Part shown: positions 53,362-64,000 of the stretch, in pieces
Layout: every line of letters begins with the position of its first letter
Numbering within the stretch: position 1 is the first letter of the stretch
Assembly: GCA_963682055.1 (NCBI GenBank)
Contig: OY821743.1
Location: 12,288,566-12,352,565 of the forward strand
DNA: 64,000 bases
Source of the DNA: Primula veris
Taxonomy: Eukaryota; Streptophyta; Magnoliopsida; Ericales; Primulaceae
Direction of reading: 5' to 3'
Made by a program: the position numbers and the translations under genes
The notes under the pieces: generated by a model
What the model saw: the letters and a program-made list of their open reading frames with translations, nothing else
Told to the model about the DNA's origin: nothing
Databases searched by the model: none

Positions 53362-54460
53362 TTATGAGGGACCTGAGTTGAGGAACAGAGTTGGGGGGGT
53401 CGCGATCATCTCATTTCGGATCCTGCTCCCGACTACCATGTTTTGCCTGAAGGCAGCTATGGCGGTGGAGTCGGAACAGTCCGCGCATTCGGCATGCTTC
53501 AACCAAAACCGACTATCATAATTCTCGAGGGTCTCTTTAGATTGGACCCTCACTTGATAGAGTTGCTCCGGTTGGGCAGCTCTCTCTTTCAAGTTTATGA
53601 ACCGGTGTGCAAAGTCATAAGCTAGGTCGTCCCAACAGTGGATAGAATTGACGGGCAGGGACTGGAACCACTTACTAGCGAGCCTTCCCAGGCTGGCGGG
53701 AAAGCACCTACACATTAATTGGTCAAGGTGTGACCAATGGTTCATCTGGTATCGGTAGTGTCGGAGATGAGCCTCTGGATCGGAGTCCGCGTTGAAGGTT
53801 TGGAGGATAGGGGCGATAAAGTTCCGGGGGGGGGGGGGGGGGGGGGGGGGTACTGTATTCGATTTCGTCCGAGAACGGGGTGCTGCGGGTCGAGGCCACG
53901 ATTTTCAACGCTGCCTCACCAGCTGCATCGTGCCGTCCGTGTCTCCGTGTCCGAGGTGGCTTATCGGTTCGGGCGTGACTAGATTCCGGCCGTGAGTCCC
54001 GACTACCATCCTGCCAACGGAGCCGAGAATGTATACTCCGCTCGTTATCGCGGCGAGAATTTCCTTCTTGGGAATGCTCCGACTCCGCACCCCTAGCCGG
54101 CTCCCTGGGAGTCTCTAGGGGGGGTCGTCGGAGGGGTCCCAACCTGGACATCACGCTTTTAACGGGGACTGGAACCGATTTGTCTTGGCTCGCGCCTTGA
54201 GCGGGCTCGAGTTCCGGCTCCATCAGCGAGGCTATCAAGGCTTTCTGGGCCGCAAGAGCGACGAGCTCTTTTTGGTGGATATCGATCATCATCTCTGTTA
54301 GCTCGGTCCGCGATCGGGGTGCGGGAGCTGTTGTGGTCAAGGGAACGGGCTCCCTGGTAGATGCGGTCCTAGGGGTCTCATCAAAAGAAAGCGTTCTCGG
54401 CATCCCAAGAGCGTGGGGGGGTCGAGACGATGGAGTGTCAAATCGGTTATTGCCAGACAT
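53362..54460 (-). pseudogene. Gag of the Tat element, frame broken twice
   Basis: The N-terminal part (54,460 to the G tract) has Ser/Arg-rich sequence and a helical stretch (MMIDIHQKELVALAAQKAL). It is separated from the core retrotransposon gag domain (53,745-53,362, with MNHWSHLDQL, LGRLASKWFQSL and LYQVRVQSKETLENYDSRF) by the 25-base G tract at 53,826-53,850. A second shift at a 7-G run (53,393-53,399) separates this from the pol frame, which returns to the first frame. Gag would not be made as one protein from this copy. Homopolymer length errors in the assembly could produce the same picture. Confidence 0.8.
53826..53850. repeat. 25-base G homopolymer in Tat gag
   Basis: Uninterrupted G run, polyproline on the coding strand, located exactly where the gag frame changes. 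Confidence 0.95.
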
Positions 54461-54509
54461 GTTTCTTTTAAGGACGGGGAGTCGAAGCTAACGCGTTTAG
54501 GTTTCCCAC

Positions 54510-54520
54510 AGACGGCGCCA
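54510..54520 (-). other. Primer binding site of the Tat element
   Basis: On the minus strand TGGCGCCGTCT begins 2 nt after the 5' LTR. The first nine bases fit the 3' end of plant tRNA-Asp, the next few do not, so the primer tRNA is uncertain. Confidence 0.6.
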
Positions 54521-54522
54521 AT

Positions 54523-55208
54523 TGGCGAGCCTGATTTTCTTCCCAAGCTCGACTTAATCAACTTCGCGTTGGCTCCGATCTTCCGAGGTGGTCAGGTATG
54601 CTCCGGCGGTCAGGTGGTCTTCGTGCCTGCACAAGGAACGAACAGGGGCCCGGGGTTGTTGCCGGGTTTTCCCTCTCCAACGATCAAGTCAGTATCGGTG
54701 TTAACTGAAAGTAGGAATATAATTAAGGATGAGGGGTCGGGCCGGTTACAGGTCGTTGTATCGAGTGGTACAGATAGTGTTCAGGGGGTCCGGGTTGTTT
54801 AAGCTTTATCTCTCCTCTCTGTCTTTGTGTGTCCCCCTACTAAATGGTATTAGTGGGGGTATTTATAGAGTGATCAGAGGCGTATTAGCCCTTGGATCAC
54901 TGTACTGTAAGATGTTGATCCAACGGCGTCAGAGTCATTTATGACTCTGACAAGGGTACTGTCCTTTCCCGGGACCCACAGGAGGTGTCCTGTGATTGGG
55001 CCACGTCGGTGAAACGTCAGGAGGGTCCCCCAAGGGAGCAGCAGCATTAATTGGGGAAGTGTACTCGACACGCTTCTTTGGGCCGGTCTCAGCACGGCTC
55101 GGCCCTCCCAATCCGGGGCGTCGCATCATTCAGGGTTGATGAGGCCCGGACGGCCCGCTTTGGGGGCGTTATTGCCCCGGACGAGGGGATGCTGACATTC
55201 CCTCGCCA
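54523..55208 (-). repeat. 5' LTR of the Tat element
   Basis: 686 bp; on the minus strand CTATAAATACCCCC gives the TATA box at about 54,858-54,868. Right flank CACAC. Confidence 0.93.
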
Positions 55209-55707
55209 CACACCATGTTCACTTCACCATTTAGTCATAAAGTGTTCTTATAAATTTCAGCATACATGTATAAATGTATTGGTCTGTCGTCAATCTAGTT
55301 CTTTTGTCTTTTGTAAATTATAATTAGGACAATAGTGCGATACCATTTATGGTTTTGAGGGTAAATTGAAAATGTTCCCGAGTCCCAACTCACAAAGAGA
55401 ATAATCATGTTGAAACTTGAAACAAAACCTAAGATAATAAAAAAAATTACATTTTCAAAACTATGTCAATTAGACTCACATTTATAGTTAACTTACTATT
55501 ATCTTACTATTAGTAACCACGTGCCCAAACTAGCTGTGCCTGCCTCGATATTTCATTGCTGAAAATTTAACATCAGACTATTCAAATAAGACTATTCATC
55601 AGTATTTTGGGAACAAGATAATGACAGTACAACGTTGAATACACCAAGTTATATGCCTATAAAAACCAAATATTAAGACAGATAGAAACATAGCTCAAAT
55701 CATAACA
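55209..55707 (+). promoter_or_regulatory. Prx2 proximal promoter region
   Basis: Continues the unit C flank interrupted by the Tat element (atgttcacttcaccatttag at 55,215; cctgcctcgatatttcattg at 55,538). TATAAAAA at 55,658-55,665 is 50 bp before the start codon. The last ~95 bp match the Prx1 core promoter. No gene. Confidence 0.75.
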
Positions 55708-57991
55708 ATGGCTCTCAATATAGTTTCTCTTGTCTTCATTATTTCTTCACTTTTGTTTAGTGGTTTAAATGCTCATGAGTTATCACAACCTGCCTTAGTC
55801 AAGGGATTATCATGGACTTTTTATGATAATAGTTGTCCTAAATTGGAATCAATAATTAGAAAACAGCTCAAAAAAGTGTTCAAGGATGATATTGGCCAAG
55901 CTGCTGGCTTGCTTCGTATCCACTTCCATGACTGCTTTGTTCAAGTATGTAATTAAACTTTTAGGCCAATCTTATTGATCTAAAAGTTGCATCCAAATAA
56001 ATCATGCATATTTTATAGCACATAGCTTCTTTCTTTACTCATTTGCACTTCCATAAGTCCATTACATGGAAGTATTTATTTAAACAAACTTTATTAATGC
56101 ATAAAGTATTAAAATGCATCTCATTATTCAAGTATGAGCGGCAAATTTTCAGACGTGGCTATTTCTTGCTGATATTCAAGTACTATTAATTTCTTAAAAA
56201 GGGAAATAGCAAATCAGTCATAAAGAACCAAGGGTCTACAATATCTAGAGCATTTTACCGAACGAGTTTCAAACTTTGACAGATATTTCTACACATAATA
56301 AATCAATAATAATTGCAAAAACTATGACATATATTCTTTTAGAAAAATTATCTAAAGATTTTTACCGAACGAGTTTCAAACTTTCAATAAAGCTCAAACT
56401 ACTAGACAGTGCTTGATGACTTTGATCTTTTACGATAGAATGAACAGTAGAAAGTTTATTTTTTCACAGTAGTATTTCAAGAAACGAGACAACAACTCAT
56501 TAACTATAGTAGATTTTTGCATAATTGACATCATTTTTTGTAGGAGGATTAGCTTGTATAAATTATACTCCTGCCTATATGAAATAATTGTTTATTAATC
56601 AATTTACTTGTGTATTATTGTAGGGATGTGACGGTTCAGTGTTGCTCGATGGATCAGCTGGTGGGCCAAGTGAGCAATCGGTTTTACCAAACTTGAGTTT
56701 GAGGAAAAAGGCCTTAGAAACTGTGAACGACCTCCGTCGACGCGTCCACGAAGAGTGTGGCAGAATTGTTTCTTGTTCGGACATTACTGCCATTGCTGCC
56801 CGAGACTCCGTTTTTTTGGTAATATAATTATTGAATCATTTCCAGCACCTTGTTACAAGTTTGGCAACCACCTAAAACTGAGAGGTTGTTATCCAGATAA
56901 AAACTTAAAATTGTTTTAAATCATATGGCCTTCTTTAGTTGGAGCTTTTATGCTCAATTTTTTTTTATTTCTGATCAGCTTGAAAACTTAACGCCCTATA
57001 TGATTTTTGGTCAGAAAAGGCTAAAAAGCAAAAGCTATGAGCTGATTAAGATGAACTTTCTAGGCCTCCAGCTTGTTTGCTTTAAAGTTGCAACCAAACA
57101 AATCATTTATTGGAAAATGAGTATTGCTATAGCCACCTAAAAATCTTACCAAAAACCTTATCTGATAACATGACGGACTACATTGATCAATTATCAATTA
57201 AATGAAAATATGATTTCAATATCGAAACAAAAATGATTGATACACTTAACCCGCCACATCAGCGGATAAAGTTTTTGGGTGATTATATCATTTCCCTTGG
57301 AAAATACCTAAATTTGTGCAGAATATATATGACATAGAAGTACAAAATTGCCCAAAAAATTATGCAGAGTGGCGGTCCAGACTACGAAGTCCCGTTAGGA
57401 AGGAGAGACGGTCTTAATTTCGCCTCACAAAATACCACCCTTGCAAACCTTCCACTAGCATCTGCTAACACCACCACTCTCCTCAACGACTTTGCCAAAA
57501 AGAACCTCGACGCCACGGACTTGGTGGCTTTATCTGGCGGCCACACCATCGGATTATCTCATTGCCGCCCCTTCACTGCCCGCCTATACCCCAACCAGGA
57601 CCCAACACTTGACAAAACTTTTGCCAACAATCTCAAGCTCACGTGTCCCAAGTCCGATACAGACAACACGACCAATCTTGATATTCGATCCCCTAATACT
57701 TTTGACAACAAATACTATGTCAATCTCATGAATAGACAAGGTTTGTTCACCTCGGACCAGGACTTGTACACGGATACGAGGACCAGGGAGATAGTTAAGA
57801 GTTTTGCTGTTAATCAAAGCTTGTTTTACAAGAAGTTTGTTCTATCGATGATCAAGATGAGCCAGCTTGGCGTCTTGACGGGGACAAATGGAGAGATTCG
57901 TGCGAATTGCTCTATGAGGAATCCGGATAACAACTCCTTCTTGAAGAATGTGGTGGATGAGATAGAGGAGGTGACACTGTCACAGTTTTAA
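55708..57991 (+). CDS. Class III peroxidase, peroxidase-12-like (Prx2)
   Basis: Exons 55,708-55,944, 56,624-56,818 and 57,368-57,991 (phase 0, GT-AG) give 351 residues, closely similar to Prx1 throughout; one extra residue lies just after the signal peptide (NAHELSQPA here, NAQSSQPT in Prx1). Distal Arg70 and His74 (LLRIHFHDCF), proximal His203 ([13 protein letters not shown]), the eight cysteines and several N-glycosylation sequons are present. Introns are 679 and 549 bp and free of large insertions, so this is the structurally cleaner copy. Family role: secreted haem peroxidase acting on phenolic substrates in the wall or vacuole; the C-terminal tail after ANCS might affect sorting. It converges with AAE19. 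Confidence 0.95.
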
Positions 57992-58940
57992 ATATCAGAG
58001 TGTAATGTCTTGTTTCTGTTTTCTGTGTTTGGCAGTTAAAATAAAAATCACCCTGGTTGGATGTCCTTCTTTGTGTACGGAGCTTTTAATGTGTGAATCT
58101 ACCCTCTTGTAACACGATCTAATGTCATTTAAAAGAGACTAAAAATAAGTAGGCGGTTTTGTTGTGTAAACTATCTGTTAGCAAACTTTTCAAGCTCAAG
58201 TTTGCACTTTTCTTTCTAGAAAGTAGTGGTTTTGTTCTGTCAACTATTGTTGGTACAAGCAAAACTTGCAACTTTTTTAACGAAAGCGGGGAGCAGTAAC
58301 ACCCTCTTAGTTTTTATTTATAGCAAGTGGAAATGCCCTATGAGCCTGACATTAACAAAATTATAGATTACTAAGATTAGTAACTTGGTATATATTATAT
58401 AATATATATACAAAAAAAAAAAAAAATTACGAAACACAAGAAAGCTATCTTGCATACCAGAATCAAGGAAAGCCTAATGAAACATGTCGTTCGACTTATG
58501 ATCCAATTGTTCAATCCTGTTAAAATATCTTTTTAGTTCCTCAGTCTCCCAAATTTGTTATGAGATCTGCAGCATCATTAGCTTCTCTATAGACATGAGT
58601 GACTAGAATACACCTACCTGCCTCTAACTCAGCCTTTGTATGGTCAATCAGAGCTCTAATCTTTTAGGGCCATGTAGCTTAGGAAAAGAGAATCAGATTT
58701 TGACCTTTTAAGGGAAAGTAGCCATAATCAAAACTCCTATGAACATTGAGGCCCATATACATCGCATATGCTTTAGTTTCAATATTAGAGCTATCATCCA
58801 ACTAGCAAGCAAAACGCCAAATCTCCAACTTTCTCAAGAGGATATGAGCCTACAAACGAAACAATGGACAGCTGGAAGGTCAAACGTAGTTAGGGACCAG
58901 TCACATTCATAAACTTTAGGTAATGTATTGTTTAACAACT
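57992..58940. other. Intergenic region between convergent Prx2 and AAE19
   Basis: The first ~80 bp are the Prx2 3' UTR, with an AAAATAAAA signal near 58,040. An A15 run lies at about 58,412-58,427. The part from 58,639 to about 58,835 matches the ghost locus downstream flank (42,862-43,020). No gene. Confidence 0.7.
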
Positions 58941-61900
58941 TTAGTCACAAAAGTCCGTGCCACATAATTTATCAAGTGTCAGGCAGTGTAAATAATCATC
59001 CCTACAACCGACAAAAATTCGTCCTCCAATCATCACAGGAGATGAAAAAATGTCGCCTTGCAGATTAACACTCGCAAATTCCTGCAACCCATCTTTTGCA
59101 CTCGAATCTCTCTCTAGTGGTACTCGAAGCAGATATATACTTCCATTACTACAACATACACAAACTAACCGATCCAAAATACCGTGTTGGGCGTCACAAA
59201 CAAAAACTAAATTTTCATCAACGTAGGCAGATGAAGTAATTGGCTGTCCAAGATCGTATTTCCACAATAAACTTCCATCTTCCAATTCGAAAGAGTAAAT
59301 ATTCCCATCTCTAGAACAAATGAGAACCTGAGAATTCAGTGCTTGAGAAATGCAAGCTCCAGCAAAAATAGGTCCACCTGTTTTCACATTCCAAAACACT
59401 GTTCCGTTCGAGTTCAGTGCAATAACGCGCCCATCAACTAAGCAACAGATGACTGTTCCTCTTTCTAAACAGATTGAAAGAGACCCAAAAATTGGAGAAT
59501 TCAAATCACATACCCATAATTTACAACAAGGCGAAGCCTTGAGAGAAATTGCTGTTACATGTCCACTTGTTGAGGCCACGTAAAGTGCATTTCGAGCCTC
59601 ATCAATTACCGGTGATCCAAAAACACTTCCTCCACATTGAAACTTATATACGCAGGAGTGAGATACGTAATCAAGACCGTATGTATAATGATCATAAGAT
59701 CCGCACCAGACCAATTTCCTGTATTTGTCCACTACCGGCTGCGACTTTACCTCAGCACCTGTTTGGAAACTCCACAAAAAGTTGCCACTGGTAAAATCAA
59801 GAAAATAAATATTCCCTTGGTAACATCCAACCAGAACCTGTGAAAAGTTGTCCAATATTGCCGCTGAACATTCTATACGTCCTTCTAGTTTAATTTCCCA
59901 ATGAATAGAACCACTTTTGGCATCGATACAAAAGAATCTATATTTATGTGCTCCAATAAAAAGAAAAATATCATCATCTTTGAGAACAACGAGAGGTGAA
60001 GCATCCACGCAAGATTCTAAGAGGATTTTCCATGACTCACACAGGACACCTCTTGAATTTCTTGGAACTTGGAGGGATAAAGTTGCTTGACTTAATTTGT
60101 TTCCCTTTTGTAAGCCTTTATAAAATACTTTGTTGCAACGGGTAATAGAACAATGCAGGTATACGGATGTTGATTTCCAAGGATAACAATCACTAAAACT
60201 AATAGCCTTATGATTCTTTTCGTAGGATTTTGAATCTATCTTGAGGTATTTATTTGGATAATCTTCACTCTTATGATTAGTAGGAGCCTCGGTATCAAAA
60301 GGAACAAGTGAACTGCCCATGTTATCTCCTGTTTCCACCAGTGCCATGTGGAGCATCATAGGAGTTGGGAAAATATAAAGTAGCCTCATATCTATACCTA
60401 GATTATGAGAAACATGAGCCGCTGAAATAGAATTACCACCCATTTCAAAGAAATCATCGTTATCGGAAACCATCTCACCCATCAGAGCATCAGAAAATGC
60501 CTTTCTGATAATTTGCAAGTTTTCTGTAGTCTGAATATTTCCATTCTCTTTATGTTGATGTGTCATCGAAGATGACAAGCTGGTGATCATATCATAGTCC
60601 ACTTTCCCAGAAGATGACATGGGGAATGACTTGATAAAAAAGAAACAATTTGGGATCATTGCCAACTGAAGTTTTCCAAGTATCCATTTTCGAAGAGAAG
60701 ATTTCAAACTTTTAGTTATTAGAATTTCAGGTCTCATAATCACATATGCTTCAAGGAAGGTTAATTCTTGATATTTACGAGAAATGACAACAGCGTCAAG
60801 TACACCTTGGTAACCCCTTAACGTGGTTTCAATTTCTTCTAACGCGATTTTCTGCCCATTAACCTTTACCGTACGGTCTTTTCTCCCCAGGAAAACTAAT
60901 TCACCACTTTTAAGCCGCTTCGCAAAATCACCGGATTTATAATAATGTCTAGAATCATGCTTGAAAAAGGCATCAGAATTTATAGAAAGGTCTTTATAAT
61001 AGCCAGCAGCAGTTCCAAATCCACCAACATAAATTTCTCCCTTATCAGGTGAATCTTCAGTGGTGAGAACTATATCACAATTTGAAATCGAAATGCCGAT
61101 GGGAACAGAACTCAGCGCTTCTCTCTCTAGAATCGGTGGCAAATTCTTGCAGTCGAAATATAAGCAGTCACCAGATACCTCTGTAGAACCATACAGATTT
61201 AGAATAGTAGTCTTTGATAAATACTCATGTAGAATTTCCCATAAAGGTAATGGGAAAACTTCACCACTCAACACCATCAATGTTAACGAATGTCGAACTC
61301 TTGCACTTGAAGGACTTTGCAATGGTGGAAGAATCAAGTTTACCAGTGATGGGACAGAAATAAGTCGATTAATAGAATAAGCTTGTAAAAAATCATAAAC
61401 AAAAAGCTGATTTTTTTCGATCTCGTTGGCAGGAGGTATGATCAAAGTGGAAGCAGTGAGAAGAGCTCCAAGAACTTCTTGCAGATGGTCAATAAAGCTA
61501 ATTGGTGTTTTAAAGAATAATATTTCATTTCCATTATTGGGATATGATTCTTGCATCCACAAAAAACGATTCATGAGACCTGCTTCTGTGCCACAAACCC
61601 CTTTAGGGTTTCCAGTAGAACCAGATGTGTACATTAGGTAACAAAAAGATCTTAGATTTTCACATTCACAAGGCCATGGCAAACTTAATAAACCATATTC
61701 ATGTTCAATGCTTTCATTTATGGAGATGAACAACTCGGGACAATGCTGTTGCAATCCATAAGGCTCATAACATTGTGATCTAATAAGAAGACATGGGTTT
61801 GAAAATGAAAGAATGGATGTTATTTTTTCGTTTGGCCACGAAGGATTTAAAGGCATAAAAGCCTCTCCACATCTCAAGACAGATAGAACAGAGACAATGT

Positions 61901-62273
61901 ATTCCACTGAAGGAACTATATATATGCCTATAATTTTCGGCGTTCCACATTGAAATGAACCAGTAGATGTGGCCAGATCTTGGCCATCGAGTACAGAGCG
62001 GATACGAGCAGCGAGGGAATCAACGGAGGAGAGGATCTGAGAGAAAGTGAAGCAGCGGTCACCGTCATACACTGGGGGATGAGAGGGAGGAGCGATTGCA
62101 GAGTAGAAACTGTCGTAGTCAATGTTGGTCTCACTGATTTTAGCACGAAACTCTCGTGTAATTTTAGCACCGCCAAACGCATGTATAACTGCAATCTTAT
62201 TGGGGCTTTGGGCCGCTATCTTTGAGAACTCGTGTGATATGCAGCACGCAGAGAGTTTCTTCTCTCTCTTCAT
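58941..62273 (-). CDS. Acyl-activating enzyme 19-like (AASDH homologue)
   Basis: 1,110 residues in a single uninterrupted frame. Residues ~15-560 are an adenylate-forming domain: YTSGSTGNPKGV (about 215), YGSTE (361), YKSGDF (445), GRKDRTVKVNGQKI (463) and the catalytic Lys in SSGKVD (about 557). A carrier domain follows with FFEMGGNSIS, where Ser615 would take phosphopantetheine. The C-terminal ~390 residues are PQQ/beta-propeller-type repeats (for example CIDAKSGSIHWEIKLEGRIE, FLDFTSGNFLWSFQTGAEVK). This A-PCP-PQQ layout matches human AASDH (beta-alanine-activating enzyme) and plant putative AAE19; the natural substrate in plants is not established. No intron interrupts the coding region, which is unusual for so large a plant gene. 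The start gives a normal family-length N-terminus. Confidence 0.9.
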   Translation of the reverse strand: MKREKKLSACCISHEFSKIAAQSPNKIAVIHAFGGAKITREFRAKISETNIDYDSFYSAIAPPSHPPVYDGDRCFTFSQILSSVDSLAARIRSVLDGQDLATSTGSFQCGTPKIIGIYIVPSVEYIVSVLSVLRCGEAFMPLNPSWPNEKITSILSFSNPCLLIRSQCYEPYGLQQHCPELFISINESIEHEYGLLSLPWPCECENLRSFCYLMYTSGSTGNPKGVCGTEAGLMNRFLWMQESYPNNGNEILFFKTPISFIDHLQEVLGALLTASTLIIPPANEIEKNQLFVYDFLQAYSINRLISVPSLVNLILPPLQSPSSARVRHSLTLMVLSGEVFPLPLWEILHEYLSKTTILNLYGSTEVSGDCLYFDCKNLPPILEREALSSVPIGISISNCDIVLTTEDSPDKGEIYVGGFGTAAGYYKDLSINSDAFFKHDSRHYYKSGDFAKRLKSGELVFLGRKDRTVKVNGQKIALEEIETTLRGYQGVLDAVVISRKYQELTFLEAYVIMRPEILITKSLKSSLRKWILGKLQLAMIPNCFFFIKSFPMSSSGKVDYDMITSLSSSMTHQHKENGNIQTTENLQIIRKAFSDALMGEMVSDNDDFFEMGGNSISAAHVSHNLGIDMRLLYIFPTPMMLHMALVETGDNMGSSLVPFDTEAPTNHKSEDYPNKYLKIDSKSYEKNHKAISFSDCYPWKSTSVYLHCSITRCNKVFYKGLQKGNKLSQATLSLQVPRNSRGVLCESWKILLESCVDASPLVVLKDDDIFLFIGAHKYRFFCIDAKSGSIHWEIKLEGRIECSAAILDNFSQVLVGCYQGNIYFLDFTSGNFLWSFQTGAEVKSQPVVDKYRKLVWCGSYDHYTYGLDYVSHSCVYKFQCGGSVFGSPVIDEARNALYVASTSGHVTAISLKASPCCKLWVCDLNSPIFGSLSICLERGTVICCLVDGRVIALNSNGTVFWNVKTGGPIFAGACISQALNSQVLICSRDGNIYSFELEDGSLLWKYDLGQPITSSAYVDENLVFVCDAQHGILDRLVCVCCSNGSIYLLRVPLERDSSAKDGLQEFASVNLQGDIFSSPVMIGGRIFVGCRDDYLHCLTLDKLCGTDFCD

Positions 62274-64000
62274 AGCTGCGGGTGTTGATTATGATGATGG
62301 AATCATGAAGCAACCGGAGATTTGTCACCTATTTTTCTTTTTTTCCATCAAAATAAAAAATATCAAGAATTGGTAACTCGATAGGTGGCTTGCATCAAAA
62401 AGTTCTCCCACGTAATCTCTATTGATAGAGGTTTCCTGATACAAGAAGTTATAATTACAACAAGGACTTTTGTGCAATGCAGATCATAGTTCCTACTTTG
62501 TTAGATATTGCAACCTTCTGTGTGGTTCAACCATCAATGATACTTCAAGAGAATCGAGAGTTGCAAAAAAGATTTACCAATAACAGAGATTTTAGAAAAA
62601 CCCAATAAATAAACCGTGAATGTAAACCAACGCTGTAATTAACGAAACTAAAGAGTAGGCCAGCCATAGACAAGAGTTTATAAGAAACTGAGTGCAAGGT
62701 GAAAAATTTCTTTGACGTACAAGGTAACATTTTTTTTGTCATGTCAAGTACTTACATATACTCGAAATTCACAACTTTTTAGAAAGAAGGATATATAAAA
62801 GAAACACTTCACTAATTTTGAAAAGGACATTGAGAAAATTGAAGTTATTTATAGTCTAACTAACGCCAGGGCAGCGCCATCAGGAAGGGTAAAAATCAAT
62901 ATAACAACGGATACATAATTTCCATTTGTTGCCAAACTTTATAAGCATTTTCTTTAACTTGTTGAAAAACTATCGTTTTAATATATAAAAAAAAAAACCA
63001 CATAAATGATCAAACAGTATGATAGGCACATAAAACATCAAGGGTATAAGAATTTCCATATCATAAAGTAAAATTTGCTCTGTAAAAAATTTACCTTGCA
63101 ATCAAGTTTCTTAAAGTGTTCATGAGAACTAGCTGTAAAGTCACAATTTTTTAACTAAAAAAAAGATCTTCACTTAAAAAATTATCACATTGAGATATTT
63201 AAAATTAAAAAAAAACATAAAAAAACCATTAGCTACATAGGACAAACTTATATTAACTAGAACAAAAAAAGGCAAAGTTTGTGTGAGTGGCATTTAATCA
63301 AACACATGAGAGGTGTAAGAAAATAAATAACAAATAAAACACAACATTAAAAACCCATGAGATATATGTATGTGATTACCTCAAGTTCAAGTAGACGAGT
63401 GTATGTTAAGTGAAATCGAAAAAAAACCCAGTTCGTTAGATAAAACCTGCAATTTCTCAATTTCAGAGAAAAATTAAATGAGAGACCCAATAACTGTTTG
63501 GGGACATAAAAGTAAAAGGGAATTTCCGTTAAGGGTATAACGGTAATATGACATTCATATGAAATAATGAAATTTCCTTTTGTCTATAATCGGCAAAATC
63601 TTTTAACTAACCTAAGCGTAGGCCCATGAAAATCTATTTATTTTTATTCTTTTTATTTTTATTTTTTGTGTTTGTACTAAGTCTAATTTAAATATTTAAA
63701 GAGTACTCTCTACTTTGGATTAGATTGGATTTGGTGAACGGTCCGATTTCATGGTGAGTTATTTTTGTGTTAGTACAAAGTCTAATTTAAAGAGTAATCC
63801 CTAATCACGAATAGTGTACTTGTTCAAATTTATTTTCAAAACTCATCCATAATCTAAAAACTGAATTGTTAGTACCGAGAATCATAAATCACACAACTAA
63901 AAGAAACCTAGTAGCATAAATTTTCATTGCAACCCTTTTGAACACATACTTTATTAGCATTACTTCTCGAAAGACAAAAGTAACAAAGCTTTTTTTAGAG
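62274..64000. other. Upstream region of AAE19, no gene recognised
   Basis: AT-rich. Contains the presumed AAE19 promoter and leader (minus strand). A CT-rich stretch ending CTTGAG with a GTAATC donor on the minus strand (exon end at 63,380) could be a non-coding first exon, but I cannot place its acceptor. A 65-residue minus-strand open frame at 62,545-62,742 has no domain and is rejected. Confidence 0.4.

Larger units (their letters stand above)
44223..55208 (-). mobile_element. Complete Tat-type Gypsy retrotransposon, 10.99 kb
   Basis: Two 686-bp LTRs (TGGCGAG/CTCGCCA ends; about eight mismatches) and a CACAC duplication on both sides; unit A (3,058) and unit B (35,030) show the uninterrupted site. 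Inside on the minus strand are gag, protease, RT, a Gypsy RNase H, a second archaeal-type RNase H, and integrase. The dual RNase H is diagnostic of the Tat lineage. Between pol and the 3' LTR are a 76-bp tandem array and a spliced gene on the opposite strand. gag is broken by two length changes in G homopolymers. It lies about 500 bp upstream of Prx2. Confidence 0.95.

Noticed and set aside
58412..58427. Poly(A) tail of a processed AAE19 copy
   Set aside because: It is on the wrong strand (A on plus, whereas AAE19 is on minus) and 500 bp from the stop codon.

Overview
The window is AT-rich nuclear DNA from a flowering plant, most likely a eudicot. Plant class III peroxidases with canonical GT-AG introns, a plant acyl-activating enzyme 19 homologue, and plant-type LTR retrotransposons (SIRE-like and other Copia, Tat-type Gypsy) with small DNA-transposon derivatives all point this way. 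I cannot fix the family or species. Most of the 64 kb is transposable element; three single-locus protein genes are convincing.

The backbone is an old tandem array of a peroxidase-12-like gene. Three paralogous units can be recognised from shared flanks. Unit A (about 1-24,890) carries Prx1. Unit B (about 34,680-43,045) keeps upstream and downstream flanks and a TATA-region relic but has lost the gene body. Unit C (about 43,145-58,900) carries Prx2. The paralogous copies act as natural empty sites and confirm several insertions.

Layout: 1-3,720 unit A upstream flank with a solo Gypsy LTR and a CACTA-type MITE; 3,721-13,979 a very young, apparently intact SIRE-like Copia element with gag-pol and an envelope-like ORF, inserted about 60 bp upstream of the Prx1 TATA box; 14,095-24,806 Prx1, whose first intron holds a pogo/Tigger remnant that in turn holds a 4.9-kb Copia element; 24,891-33,128 a damaged nest with an older 3' LTR, a Copia element whose gag and pol are out of frame at a 26-base G tract, and a second LTR fragment; 33,129-43,045 unit B flanks interrupted by a structure of minisatellites and inverted repeats, MITEs and a solo LTR; 44,223-55,208 a complete Tat-type Gypsy element (dual RNase H) with a spliced antisense gene and a 76-bp tandem array; 55,708-57,991 Prx2; 58,941-62,273 an AAE19-like adenylation/carrier/PQQ-repeat gene on the minus strand, with no intron in its coding region; the rest is non-coding.

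The peroxidases are predicted secretory haem enzymes. AAE19 lies tail-to-tail with Prx2 and no functional link is evident. The most interesting items are the intron-bearing antisense gene of the Tat element with its neighbouring tandem array, the dispersed GTTGCAAC palindrome in the SIRE element (in LTR, leader and coding sequence), the ghost peroxidase locus, and the inverted-repeat-bounded minisatellite at 35.5-37.7 kb. All comparisons were made by eye; identities and divergences are approximate.
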